From NCBI GenBank assembly GCA_002559145.1, contig NTXX01000075.1, forward strand, positions 1 to 35,190: a stretch of 35,190 nt of DNA, written 5' to 3'. Within the stretch, counting starts at the first letter, position 1. Every line of letters begins with the position of its first letter. Made by a program: the position numbers and the translations under genes. This DNA comes from Bacillus sp. AFS006103 (GTDB lineage: Bacteria > Bacillota > Bacilli > Bacillales > Cytobacillaceae). Below, one piece after another: positions 22,963-31,388 of the stretch. The notes beneath the pieces are model-generated. The model was not told the origin of the DNA and searched no databases. It saw only the letters and a list, made by a program, of their open reading frames with translations.

Positions 22963-23808
22963 TTAGTCCATAATCTCCTGCGTGCAGCTAAGCGCAATTC
23001 CTAAAGGAGTGACAAACAATGGGTTCTTGGGCTTATGTGTGTATATTCCCGTCTTCTTCTCAATAATTCCCTCAATACCGGCCAAGCAGGCAGTTCCGCC
23101 CACCAAGGATATTTCCCTTACGTCATAGTCGCTAACATGGCGGGTGATAATCGATGAGATTTTTTCAATGACAGGCTTTAATACCGGCAGCAATTCCTTG
23201 TGATTCTTGGGATTTCGTTTATATTGATCTGCCTCGGCAAAAGGGAGTTTATAGGCCCCGGCAATCACCAGCGAAAAATGAGTACCGCCTGTCGGCTCAT
23301 CCTCGACATAATCAACCTTGCCGTCCTTAAGAATGGAAATGCCGGTTGTCCCGCCGCCGATGTCAACGACCGCGCCGTTCTGCATTTTGAGAACTTCATT
23401 CGCAGCTGTTGGCTCATCGAGCAGATTGGTTATTTCAAAGCCAGCAGCCTGAACAACGTTCTTTACGGCTCCCGAGTCTATCGTCTCGGTTCCCGGTGGG
23501 ATGGCGGCTGCCGCAAAAGTGAGTTCCGTTCCTAATTTCTCCTCAAGCTCGCGCTTCATTTCTCGGACGATAGTCACAGCGCCAATGTAATCAACGACCA
23601 TCCCGTCGCGGACGACATCTGCATAACGGTAGGCGCCTGCTGCCGGACGATAGTTTTCATCCAAAACGGCTAAAACGACACAGGCGGTTCCCAAATCGAC
23701 GCCTGTATAGTAAACAGAGGATTTACCTACGATGGGATGGTCGATGACTTTTTCAAAATCCTCTACCAGCCGATCACAGAATTCAAAGGTCAACCTTTCC
23801 TTAGACAT
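22963..23808 (-). CDS. eutJ: EutJ-like Hsp70-type chaperone
   Basis: This 281-residue actin/Hsp70-fold ATPase of the EutJ family is thought to act as a reactivase or chaperone for compartment enzymes. It has the phosphate-1 loop YTGVDLGTACVVLAV, the connect-1 AAIPPGT, EPTAANEVL, the phosphate-2 loop VDIGGGTTGISIL and the adenosine motif LVGGTACLAGIEGIIEKKTG. It lacks the substrate-binding domain of DnaK, as EutJ does. The start (ATG with TAGGAGGG) lies inside the end of the upstream gene, a 19-nt overlap. Its likely client here is CutC or an aldehyde dehydrogenase (inference). Confidence 0.93.
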   Translation of the reverse strand: MSKERLTFEFCDRLVEDFEKVIDHPIVGKSSVYYTGVDLGTACVVLAVLDENYRPAAGAYRYADVVRDGMVVDYIGAVTIVREMKRELEEKLGTELTFAAAAIPPGTETIDSGAVKNVVQAAGFEITNLLDEPTAANEVLKMQNGAVVDIGGGTTGISILKDGKVDYVEDEPTGGTHFSLVIAGAYKLPFAEADQYKRNPKNHKELLPVLKPVIEKISSIITRHVSDYDVREISLVGGTACLAGIEGIIEKKTGIYTHKPKNPLFVTPLGIALSCTQEIMD

Positions 23809-24473
23809 TTGTTCCCTCCTACCGTCAAATGGATTAATTGCGAAAGACTGTTAATCATCTGATTGATCTTGCCGATCATATCTTCGTACCACTCTTTTTC
23901 TTCCTTACTGATATCACAGATCTCCAGCATCAGCGGCTCCATTTCCTGAAGCGCACAGCGAAGTCTATGTAAGGTTAAGATCTCCCTGCCCTTTCCAAGC
24001 TGCATGTGAAAGTCTGTTATTTCAAAACAATCACCCAGATTGCTGGAAAAATTGGATTCCTTGATTCCCTCGCATTCTGTACAGGGGAGGTTTTCTACAG
24101 TGCCATTGGATTTTACAGCACGATTGATCGAAGTAAATTGTTTATAGATTTTTACAACCGCATGAGCCAAATCCACATCTTTACCCAGCAGCTCCTCACA
24201 GGTTAACAAACACAAGGATTCGATTGACTTCATCCGGCTTTGAAACTGCAGCTTCTTCCAATCCGGCTTAACCTCCGGCGGCGCCTCGGCTTGCTTCTTC
24301 GTGTCTTCCGTCTTTTTCTGAATACTGGAATCTAGGAATTTAATTCCCCGATCTGATAAATACTGACGACCGCCTGGTGTAAGTCGTGCTCCTTGTCCTA
24401 ACTCATAAATAGTAAAAGGTTCCTTTTTATATTGATTCCTCAGGTAACTTTCGGTAATAAATTTCATTTTCAT
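23790..24473 (-). CDS. EutT-like protein lacking the usual metal-binding motif
   Basis: This 227-residue protein starts like EutT, the ethanolamine-pathway cobalamin adenosyltransferase (FITESYLRNQYKKEPFTIYEL...ARLTPGGRQYLSDRGIKFLD). A charged linker is followed by a helical bundle at about 75-220. EutT uses a His-X11-Cys-Cys-X2-Cys motif; here only a CTEC pair near residue 131 is visible, so adenosyltransferase activity is doubtful. CutC does not need B12, which fits a repurposed role, perhaps in assembly or coupling to the EutP-like GTPase. Its start overlaps the EutP-like stop (TAATG) and its end overlaps eutJ. Confidence 0.75.
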   Translation of the reverse strand: MKMKFITESYLRNQYKKEPFTIYELGQGARLTPGGRQYLSDRGIKFLDSSIQKKTEDTKKQAEAPPEVKPDWKKLQFQSRMKSIESLCLLTCEELLGKDVDLAHAVVKIYKQFTSINRAVKSNGTVENLPCTECEGIKESNFSSNLGDCFEITDFHMQLGKGREILTLHRLRCALQEMEPLMLEICDISKEEKEWYEDMIGKINQMINSLSQLIHLTVGGNKCLRKG

Positions 24474-24919
24474 TACCTATCTTTCTTTTCGAATAAACAT
24501 TCTTTTAACGCTTGGATTCCGGTGCCATCCTGTACGCTAATTTTAAAATAAGGGTCTGATGCTCCCGTTTTTTGAAGCTGTTTGATACAAAATTCTTCAT
24601 TCTCCGGCCTTAGATCCGCTTTGGTAATCACACCAATAACAGGACATCTAAATACTTTGGCAAAACCTGGCGAATAGACCGCTGCTGTCTTGGATTGATC
24701 TACCAATATCAAGACATGTGAGGCATCTTGCATCGCAGAAATGAGATATTTATACATCCAGGTATTTTCAATATAAGAGCCCGGAACATCGATGGTATGC
24801 TTTCCATAAATCAAATTCTGTGTTTTTCGGATGGGCCTCATTTCATCATTTAAGGCATTGACTAATGTGCTCTTGCCGCAGTTGGTCGGTCCGATGACCA
24901 TGATCCGCTTCTTTCTCAT
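24473..24919 (-). CDS. eutP: EutP/PduV-like small GTPase
   Basis: This 148-residue Ras-like P-loop protein of the EutP/PduV family has the P-loop GPTNCGKST (residues 10-18), G3 DVPGSY, and G4 TKAD, preceded by VILVDQSKT. PduV has been linked to intracellular movement of the compartment, and EutP to acetate-kinase-like activity in some bacteria; neither can be assigned from sequence. The start overlaps the EutS-like stop (ATGA) and the end overlaps the EutT-like gene, giving tight translational coupling of three genes. Confidence 0.9.
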   Translation of the reverse strand: MRKKRIMVIGPTNCGKSTLVNALNDEMRPIRKTQNLIYGKHTIDVPGSYIENTWMYKYLISAMQDASHVLILVDQSKTAAVYSPGFAKVFRCPVIGVITKADLRPENEEFCIKQLQKTGASDPYFKISVQDGTGIQALKECLFEKKDR

Positions 24920-25269
24920 GTCCGTGTTACTGGGGTTGTCACAAATCCCAGCATATTTTTGAAGGTTTCATTTACGGCTTCAAGTGCTGTTACCACACTT
25001 TGGACATCCCCGCTAATGACGACCGAGCCTGTAAAGCGATCAAGAAAGCCAATTTCAACATCAGCCGTTTTTGTTGCTATATCGGCGGCAATAATGGCTG
25101 TCTCATAAGGTGTCAGCGTAAGAATTCCGATTGCCCCTTTTTCGTCTATTCCCAGCCGTTCATAAATATCCGGCATGGGGGAAGCAATAACATGGGCAAT
25201 GGTCACTTGTTTTCCCGGCACCGATTCCTGGATGATCCGCTCGATTGATTTTTCACCAAATGCTCCCAT
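24916..25269 (-). CDS. eutS: EutS/PduU-like circularly permuted BMC shell protein
   Basis: This 117-residue BMC protein is of the permuted EutS/PduU type: IERIIQESVPGKQVTIAHVIASP forms the N-terminal beta-barrel segment, followed by GAIGILTLTPYETAIIAADIATKTADVEIGFLDRFTGSVVISGDV, closely like EutS. These hexamers have a barrel plug or bend and occur as minor shell parts. The ATG at 25269 (GAGG, 8 nt) is preferred to the one at 25275, which lies 2 nt from that site. It follows cutD. Confidence 0.93.
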   Translation of the reverse strand: MGAFGEKSIERIIQESVPGKQVTIAHVIASPMPDIYERLGIDEKGAIGILTLTPYETAIIAADIATKTADVEIGFLDRFTGSVVISGDVQSVVTALEAVNETFKNMLGFVTTPVTRT

Positions 25270-25295
25270 TTCCATTACCTCAATCTAGTAAACTT

Positions 25296-26249
25296 TTAGT
25301 GATTGACTACCTTCACTTGGAAGTCATATTGTTTAAACCAGCTTTCAATTCTCTCCATATCCTCAGCCGTCATGCCAGGGTTTCCGGTGATTTGGTAATC
25401 CTTCCCGAGCTGATTGTATTTATTGACCCCGAATTTATGGTAGGGCAATAAATCAATTCCTTTGAAATTTTTATAATCCTTATAAGGTAGCAAGAACTGA
25501 ATGACTTGGTCTATTTCTTCCCAACTGTCGTTAATTCCTTTTAAAAGCGGCATCCTGATTCTCACGTTATACCTGCGTTTTAGCAGTTCTGACAAATTGT
25601 TCAAAATCCGCTCATTGCGTACGCCCGTGTATTCGAAGTGCTCATCAGAATCCATGTGCTTCATATCATAAAGGAATAGGTCGGTAAACTCGGCAACTTG
25701 AAGGACAGCCGAAAGACTTGCATAGCCGCTGGTTTCAATGGCCGTATTAATTCCTTCCTTCTTGCAAGCCATCAGTAGATTAGCGGCAGCCTCAGGCTGC
25801 ATCAATACTTCCCCGCCGCCCAAGGTGACTCCCCCGCCGGACATTTCATAAAAGGACCGATCCTCTTCGACAATTTCCAACAGTTCTGAAATTGTTTTTG
25901 CTTCCCCTGCAATGGATAAGGCAGATTCAGGACAAACATCGATACATTTTCGGCAGCCAATACAGTCAATGTCACGGGCTACCTCAAGTTTGGAGGTTCC
26001 TTTTGAAAGATTGAGCATTCCAACCGGGCAGACAGGAACACAAGCACCGCAATCTGTACATAAGCTTTGTTTTAACATGACTTGAATATTCCGTTCCAAA
26101 CCTTCAGGATTAGCACACCACTTACAGCGAAGGGGGCATCCTTTAAAAAATACGATTGTTCTTACACCTGGTCCATCAAACATGTTATATTTCTGCACGT
26201 TGAAGATGAATGCTTTTCTTTCAATCAAACCCGTGGTTGTATTGCCCAT
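25296..26249 (-). CDS. cutD: CutC-activating enzyme (radical SAM)
   Basis: This 317-residue radical-SAM activase makes the glycyl radical in CutC using S-adenosylmethionine. The SAM cluster motif is Cys38-X3-Cys42-X2-Cys45 (GCPLRCKWC). A ferredoxin-like insert with two [4Fe-4S] motifs follows: Cys64, 67, 70 and 74, and Cys96, 99, 102 and 106. The SAM-binding segment is SGGGVTLGGGEVLMQPE, then TSGYA. The partial TIM barrel extends to the C terminus. AGGAG precedes the ATG by 9 nt. It lies 87 bp after cutC, with a strong hairpin in the gap, so it is likely expressed at a lower level than cutC. Confidence 0.96.
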   Translation of the reverse strand: MGNTTTGLIERKAFIFNVQKYNMFDGPGVRTIVFFKGCPLRCKWCANPEGLERNIQVMLKQSLCTDCGACVPVCPVGMLNLSKGTSKLEVARDIDCIGCRKCIDVCPESALSIAGEAKTISELLEIVEEDRSFYEMSGGGVTLGGGEVLMQPEAAANLLMACKKEGINTAIETSGYASLSAVLQVAEFTDLFLYDMKHMDSDEHFEYTGVRNERILNNLSELLKRRYNVRIRMPLLKGINDSWEEIDQVIQFLLPYKDYKNFKGIDLLPYHKFGVNKYNQLGKDYQITGNPGMTAEDMERIESWFKQYDFQVKVVNH

Positions 26250-26284
26250 ACCCCTAATCTCCTATTGGTTATTTAAATAATTTT

Positions 26285-26322
26285 TTGCGGCTGCCTGTCC
26301 ATTTTCGAATGAGCAGCCGCAA
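26285..26322 (-). promoter_or_regulatory. Stable intercistronic hairpin between cutC and cutD
   Basis: TTGCGGCTGC (26285-26294) and GCAGCCGCAA (26313-26322) form a perfect 10-bp stem with an 18-nt loop in the 87-bp cutC-cutD gap. In the operon direction it is followed by an A-rich, not T-rich, sequence, so it is not a standard terminator; it would be one for minus-to-plus antisense transcription. It could protect the cutC 3' end after processing. Confidence 0.7.
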
Positions 26323-26336
26323 GTTTTTTTGAAAAA

Positions 26337-28880
26337 TTAGAACGACTTCAGCATCGTTCTGCTGATGATTTCGTCCTGAACATCTTTGCATAGCTCAACA
26401 AAGAAGGCACTGTAACCGGCTACGCGGACAATTAAATCACGATAGCGCTCCGGATGTTTCTGCGCTTCAATCAAAGTATTGTTATCAAGATAGTTGAACT
26501 GCATCTCGCCATTACCAAGGACAGATGCTGTCCGTAAAAGAGTAATAATCCCCTCTTCGCCTTCCGGTGTATCAAGGAGCCCCGACATCAGCTTAAAGTT
26601 ATGAACCATTCCGATGTTCATACTATCGTTGGCCATCTTCGATATCGACTTGATAATCGCCGTCGGACCCTTGACATCAGAACCATGTGATGGGCTGATT
26701 CCATCGGATAATGGCAGCCAGGCACGGCGGCCGTTGGCAGATGCTCCTGTTAATTGTCCAAATGGCGTATTGTTCGAAATAGATAACGTACCATGGCTCA
26801 AAACGGAATATAGCGTTTTGTATTTACGATGTTCTATTTCTGTAAAATGAACTAAGTCTGATGCGATTAAATCAGCATAGTCCTCATCATTACCATACTT
26901 CGGAGCATTCAAGCAGTCTGTTCGAATCTGCTCATAGCCGACGAAGTCTGCTTTTAATGCTTCATTCAACTGCTGCAAAGTATATTTTTTATCTTCGAAT
27001 ACTAGTTTCTTAATCGCTGCCATCGAGTCTGTATAGGTAGCCAAACCAGACCAGATCACCCCTGGACCAAAGTTGTACATCGCACCGCCTGCAGAAACAT
27101 CGCGGCCACTTTCCATACAGCCTTCGTACATGATGGACATAAGCGGTTTTGGTGCCATTACTTTGTGAATACGCTGGGAAATGACGGTAGCAACGGACGA
27201 CCATTTGGTAATATATTTTATTTGCTCTTTAACGGCCTTTTCAAAGTCTTCGTACGTTTTAAATTGGCTCAGGTCTCCCATATCCGGAGTTACCTTCTTT
27301 CCGTACCATAGCGGTACCCCATGGTTGAGCACCAATTCGATACAGATTGGCCACTGGGTATAAGCTGTGGATGTCCACTGATAAAGACGGCCAGACTTCT
27401 GTGGTTCCACACAGCCCATTAAACAGTAATCCCTGGCATCCTCGATGGAAACCCCTTTTGCGAGCATCATCTTGATATGTGCATCATCGAAGTGGCAGGC
27501 CGGGAAACCCATTCCTGAACGAATAACTTCAACAATTTTCTTAAGATATTTCTGTGGTGATTTATTATGAATCCGTGCAGCTAACGATGGCTGGTAAATC
27601 TTTACGTGACGAACGGCATCCATCAGCAGGTAAGTAAGCTCGTTCGTTGCATCACGGCCGTCCCTGGTCACACCGCCGACACACATATTGACAAATGGCT
27701 GATACCCTGCAAAGAATTTAGAACCTCCTTCACTTGTGACCCACATCATTTCAGACATTTTGATAAGCATACAACCAGAGAGTTCAAATGCTTCATAGTC
27801 ACTCATTCGGCCGCTTTCTATGTCTGCCTTATAGAGTGGATACATATACTGGTCCACCCGGCCGATCGACATTCCTGTCTGATTCTCTTCCACCACAAGC
27901 AGGGATTCAATCGTCCAAACTGCCTGAATGGCTTCCCAGTAAGTTTCCGGCTTATGCGCAGGTACCCGTGCATTCACTTCGGAAATCTTAAGTAATTCAG
28001 CTTTACGCTTCGGATTTGTTTCCTTTGCCGCAAGTTCAGCTGCATAGGCGGATAGACGTTTGGCGTAAATCATCACGCCTTCTGTTGTATCAATAACAGA
28101 TTTATAGAAATATATTTTTTCAATATCCTCAGGATTTTCATAATCCAGCTTGGCGAGATGATCTTTTGCCTCCTGTTGAATATCGAGCATCCCCTTCTTC
28201 ATTAGGATGACATCGTATCCAGGATTGGAGTCTCCTCCGCCATTTAGGGCATGGTACGAACAGTCCGAAACGTAGGACTCACCGGAAAGCTCCCAAAGGC
28301 CTGCTTCACGATATTGGTCTTCGCAGTGTTCATCAACGGATTTGCCTACCCAGAATGGGAACAGCTCCTCACGCATCACCCGTTTATCTTCCTCAGAAAT
28401 ATAAAATGGATCCTGCGGACGGCTGCCAATGGTATCAATTTCATCTACCATCCAGCGCCAAGCAATGTCAGGTGAAAATGCGCCTGCACGAGGTGCTCCG
28501 TTTGGTGCTCCGACAATCAATTCATCAGCCTGTATCACGATGGGTGCTGTTTCACAGCAATAACGGAAGCATTTAGCCCGCAGCATAATCTTCGGCATAC
28601 CCGGGTTTTCCTTTGCAATCTTCGTAATTGCTCTGGCACGGTAAGTCGTAATGGACGGAACATGCTTCAAGTAAGTTTCTTTCAGCTTTTTCAGACGTTC
28701 GGTCATTCCATTGGGAATTCCGCCATCGTTATGGCTGACTTCACTGCCATTGTTAGGCGCTTCTTTTGCCATATCCTTCGAAACACCTTCAAATAATTTA
28801 AGTAAAGATGCCCGCTCTGATTCAGACATGTTTTTTGTTGCTTCAGCTAATTTTACTGAAAGGTCACGCATATCTAACAT
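26337..28880 (-). CDS. cutC: Choline trimethylamine-lyase (glycyl radical enzyme)
   Basis: This 847-residue glycyl radical enzyme cleaves choline into trimethylamine and acetaldehyde inside the microcompartment. The thiyl Cys490 and base Glu492 lie in MGCVEPQ, and the radical Gly822 lies in RVAGYSAFF. Choline-site residues known from the Desulfovibrio alaskensis enzyme are all present with a +1 offset: Tyr209, Asp217, Phe396, Thr503 and Tyr507. This separates it from propanediol, glycerol and pyruvate-formate-lyase relatives. The length is that of short (type I) CutC, with no large N-terminal domain, but the first 40 residues are an amphipathic helical segment and may target it to the shell. 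AAAGGAGG lies upstream of the ATG. Confidence 0.98.
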   Translation of the reverse strand: MLDMRDLSVKLAEATKNMSESERASLLKLFEGVSKDMAKEAPNNGSEVSHNDGGIPNGMTERLKKLKETYLKHVPSITTYRARAITKIAKENPGMPKIMLRAKCFRYCCETAPIVIQADELIVGAPNGAPRAGAFSPDIAWRWMVDEIDTIGSRPQDPFYISEEDKRVMREELFPFWVGKSVDEHCEDQYREAGLWELSGESYVSDCSYHALNGGGDSNPGYDVILMKKGMLDIQQEAKDHLAKLDYENPEDIEKIYFYKSVIDTTEGVMIYAKRLSAYAAELAAKETNPKRKAELLKISEVNARVPAHKPETYWEAIQAVWTIESLLVVEENQTGMSIGRVDQYMYPLYKADIESGRMSDYEAFELSGCMLIKMSEMMWVTSEGGSKFFAGYQPFVNMCVGGVTRDGRDATNELTYLLMDAVRHVKIYQPSLAARIHNKSPQKYLKKIVEVIRSGMGFPACHFDDAHIKMMLAKGVSIEDARDYCLMGCVEPQKSGRLYQWTSTAYTQWPICIELVLNHGVPLWYGKKVTPDMGDLSQFKTYEDFEKAVKEQIKYITKWSSVATVISQRIHKVMAPKPLMSIMYEGCMESGRDVSAGGAMYNFGPGVIWSGLATYTDSMAAIKKLVFEDKKYTLQQLNEALKADFVGYEQIRTDCLNAPKYGNDEDYADLIASDLVHFTEIEHRKYKTLYSVLSHGTLSISNNTPFGQLTGASANGRRAWLPLSDGISPSHGSDVKGPTAIIKSISKMANDSMNIGMVHNFKLMSGLLDTPEGEEGIITLLRTASVLGNGEMQFNYLDNNTLIEAQKHPERYRDLIVRVAGYSAFFVELCKDVQDEIISRTMLKSF

Positions 28881-28933
28881 TCCTTTCCTCTCCTCCTTTA
28901 AAACTTATCGATTTTTCATGATTGCTCCTCGGG

Positions 28934-30421
28934 TCAAATGCCTTGAAGCACATTTTTCAAAATTTGCTGGAGCATCTCCAGGTCTTCTAATTTGTATTCG
29001 TGAGATGGCCTGGAATCATGGGCTAAAGATGGTTCCTCTATGAAAAGGTCATTGCTCATTTCTTTTGACTTTCGAACCCCATAGCCAACTTTACGGATAT
29101 AAATAAGATTCAACGGCGATACATTATCCGTCGTAATCCCGACACCTGCCGAACCGCTGCCAAGTGTCATCGCAGGGAATAAATTGGTGGTTGCCCCCAT
29201 GCTCCCAAAAGAAGCCGGGGTATTGACCAGCACTCTTCCGACAGGTTTTTTCAAAGCAAACTGGCTAATCACCGCTTCATCTGTGGAGTGAATCACCAGC
29301 GTATGCCCGTTCTTTTCATTGATCAACAATTCAATGCATTTTTCGCAGGCATTCATCCAGTCATCTTCTATGTAGTAGGCAAAAACGGGACAAAGGATTT
29401 CCTTCGTGAACGGATTATCATCGGAGACATATCTTTGCTCTGAAACTAGTACCCTCACATTGTCTGGTACGGAAAAGCCAGCGCGCTTCGCTATTTGGGA
29501 GGCCGTTTTACCTACCATTTCGGAATCAACACACCCATTTGCTAGAAAAAGATGGGCACTTAACTTTGCTGATTCCTCAGAGGTCATAAAATACGCTCCG
29601 TTTTCCTTAAACTCACGTTTGACCTCTGCTGCGATACAGCGGTCGACCACAACCGAATGTTCTGCTGCGGATACGACACCATTGTCAAACGTTTTGCTGG
29701 CAATAATATCTCTAACCGACTGCTTGATATCAGCTGTTCGTTCAATAAATGCCGGGCCATTGCCATTTCCTCCATAAATAACGGGCTTCCCGGAATTATT
29801 CGCTGCTTTCATCATGCCCGGTACACCGGTATTCATAATGATGGAAGAAGCAGGATGATTCATTAACTCCAACGTTCCGCTTGGCGTCACGGTATGCAGG
29901 TAGGCAAGGGCTCCTTCCGGCAAACCAGCTTCCTCGGCGGTACGAATCATACGATCAAGTGTCTTTCCAATTGTCTTTCTTGCTCTTGGATGTGGCGAGA
30001 AAATGATGGCATTGCCGGATTTAATGGAGATTAAGGTCTTGTAGATTGTAGTAGACACTGGGCTTGTTGCAGGACACAGGCCAATAATAACGCCTAGCGG
30101 CACGCCAATATCCATTGTCTTGTTTTCTTCATCATGACTGATGACTCCTACACAAGTCATTCCTCTAAGTTTTTTGGGCAAATACTCACTGACGAAACGA
30201 TTTTTCATGTATTTATCCTGCCAAATACCATAATCCGTTTCATCACTAGACATGATGGCAAGTTCCTGTGCCTGCTTCGCCATTTCTTTTGCCATGTGTT
30301 CAACAATCTCATCTAGCTTTTCCTGTGGAAAAGCGGCGAGCTTTTTCTGTGCTTCACGCGCATTTTCTACAAGAATTCGCGCTTCTTGGATAGAGAGCAA
30401 ATCATTATCGATAATATTCAT
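28934..30421 (-). CDS. Aldehyde dehydrogenase paralogue with degenerate active site
   Basis: This 495-residue protein is full length and colinear with the intact enzyme at 17792-19318. The nucleophile position is Ser251 (SKTFDNGVVSAAEHS instead of ...GTICASEQS), and the oxyanion Asn position is Ser120 (CPATSPVST instead of IPSTNPTST). Both codons were read from the DNA (TCC and AGC). It should therefore be unable to form the thioester. The rest of the fold is well kept (FSPHPRARKT, GNGPAFIERTAD), and the C terminus is an amphipathic helix (LEDLEMLQQILKNVLQGI) after a linker, so it is probably still packed into the shell as a structural or regulatory subunit, perhaps of hetero-oligomers. AAAGGAGG precedes the ATG. 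Confidence 0.92.
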   Translation of the reverse strand: MNIIDNDLLSIQEARILVENAREAQKKLAAFPQEKLDEIVEHMAKEMAKQAQELAIMSSDETDYGIWQDKYMKNRFVSEYLPKKLRGMTCVGVISHDEENKTMDIGVPLGVIIGLCPATSPVSTTIYKTLISIKSGNAIIFSPHPRARKTIGKTLDRMIRTAEEAGLPEGALAYLHTVTPSGTLELMNHPASSIIMNTGVPGMMKAANNSGKPVIYGGNGNGPAFIERTADIKQSVRDIIASKTFDNGVVSAAEHSVVVDRCIAAEVKREFKENGAYFMTSEESAKLSAHLFLANGCVDSEMVGKTASQIAKRAGFSVPDNVRVLVSEQRYVSDDNPFTKEILCPVFAYYIEDDWMNACEKCIELLINEKNGHTLVIHSTDEAVISQFALKKPVGRVLVNTPASFGSMGATTNLFPAMTLGSGSAGVGITTDNVSPLNLIYIRKVGYGVRKSKEMSNDLFIEEPSLAHDSRPSHEYKLEDLEMLQQILKNVLQGI

Positions 30422-30454
30422 TTCTGTCTCTCCTCCTTTCCTTCCATCTATAAA

Positions 30455-30757
30455 TTATCCAAGCAAGTTCTCAATAGAATACCGTTCAATGATTTTTTCA
30501 ATATCTTGATGCGGTCTTGGAATCACAACGGAACTATAGACTTCGGCACCCATATTTTCTACCGCTTTTACGCCGGTTTCTACAGCAGTATTGCATGCTC
30601 CGACATCTCCGTGGACAAGTACGGAAATGTACCCTGAAGCAACGTTTTCAAAGCCGATCAATTCTACATCTGCTGCTTTGCACATCGCATCAGCAGCCTC
30701 TAGCACATAAACAATCCCAAAAGTTTCAATTAATCCTAAAGCTTCGTATCGATCCAT
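30455..30757 (-). CDS. BMC-H shell protein
   Basis: This 100-residue BMC-H hexamer subunit has the segments ALGLIETFGIVYVLEAADAM, DVELIGFENVASGYISVLV, HGDVGACNTAVETG and the tail SSVVIPRPHQDIEKII. The pore loop is ASG rather than GGG, which changes pore size or chemistry relative to the pair at 16414-17072. A C-terminal amphipathic tail is present. AGGGGA lies upstream of the ATG. It is one of five single-domain BMC-H genes of the locus. Confidence 0.95.
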   Translation of the reverse strand: MDRYEALGLIETFGIVYVLEAADAMCKAADVELIGFENVASGYISVLVHGDVGACNTAVETGVKAVENMGAEVYSSVVIPRPHQDIEKIIERYSIENLLG

Positions 30758-30780
30758 TTAGTTAGTCCCCTAACCTGAAT

Positions 30781-31077
30781 TTATTTATCAATGTCATATA
30801 ATGAAACGATGTTACCAACACTCTTAATCGGGCGGGGCATGACATTGTAGGCCGTTAATTTACCGATTGCCCGAGCAGCTGCCGCTCCCGCTTCCACTGA
30901 TTCTCTTACAGCAGCAACGTCACCCTTTACCATGATGGTAACAAGTGTGGAACCGACGTTTTCGTATGATACAAGCTCAACATTTGCTGCCTTCAGCATT
31001 TTATCTGCTGCCGAAATCGCCGGAACCATACCTACTGTTTCGACAAGTCCTAAGGCTTCATCTCCTTGATACCTCAT
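30781..31077 (-). CDS. BMC-H shell protein
   Basis: This 98-residue BMC-H protein has EALGLVETVGMVPAISAADKM, ANVELVSYENVGSTLVTIMVKGDVAAVRESVEAGAAAARAI and the tail YNVMPRPIKSVGNIVSLYDIDK. The pore loop GST introduces polar side chains, and the usual HVIPRPH is VMPRPI here. GGGGGGAGC precedes the ATG. It is the first shell gene of the operon, 13 bp after the small winged-helix-like gene. Confidence 0.95.
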   Translation of the reverse strand: MRYQGDEALGLVETVGMVPAISAADKMLKAANVELVSYENVGSTLVTIMVKGDVAAVRESVEAGAAAARAIGKLTAYNVMPRPIKSVGNIVSLYDIDK

Positions 31078-31090
31078 CTTGCTCCCCCCG

Positions 31091-31357
31091 TTAGTCCTTA
31101 ATATAATTATTTATGGTGCTGGCACCATCTTCGTGGGCATGGTAATAAATTCTTAAGGTACCTGACTGATCCATTTCGAATTTTGTTTCTTCAATAAGAC
31201 CATTAGCTTCAGCGGTCATTAAAGCCGAAATGACATCGTTTCGATTAAGGGCCCTAAACTTTCCATATTCACCTCTTAGAGCATCAATAACGTCTTCCGC
31301 ACAAGCTTCTTCCACTTTTGTAAAGTGTTTTAAAATAGCATAGTTAAGCGGTTTCAA
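31091..31357 (-). CDS. Small winged-helix-like protein, TTG start
   Basis: This 88-residue protein looks like a winged helix: helix (LNYAILKHFTKVEEA), helix (AEDVIDALRGEY), a recognition-helix candidate (NRNDVISALMTAEANGLIEE) and a two-strand wing (TKFEMDQSGTLRIYYHA). The start is TTG at 31357, with GGAGGGGG about 6 nt upstream. It lies between the transporter and the first shell gene. It may be a local regulator or a compartment accessory factor; no ligand-binding domain is present. Similar small proteins accompany choline microcompartment loci, but I cannot name a characterised one with certainty. Confidence 0.7.
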   Translation of the reverse strand: MKPLNYAILKHFTKVEEACAEDVIDALRGEYGKFRALNRNDVISALMTAEANGLIEETKFEMDQSGTLRIYYHAHEDGASTINNYIKD

Positions 31358-31388
31358 AAGTTTCCCCCTCCTATTTCCTTGTCTTTTG

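Noticed and set aside
26281..26330. Ordinary intrinsic terminator ending cutC transcription
   Set aside because: In the minus-strand direction the stem is followed by an A-rich rather than T-rich tract, so it is better read as a stabilising hairpin.
26337..28880. Pyruvate formate-lyase or propanediol/glycerol dehydratase identity for the glycyl radical enzyme
   Set aside because: GCVEP and all checked choline-contact positions (Tyr209, Asp217, Phe396, Thr503, Tyr507) match CutC.
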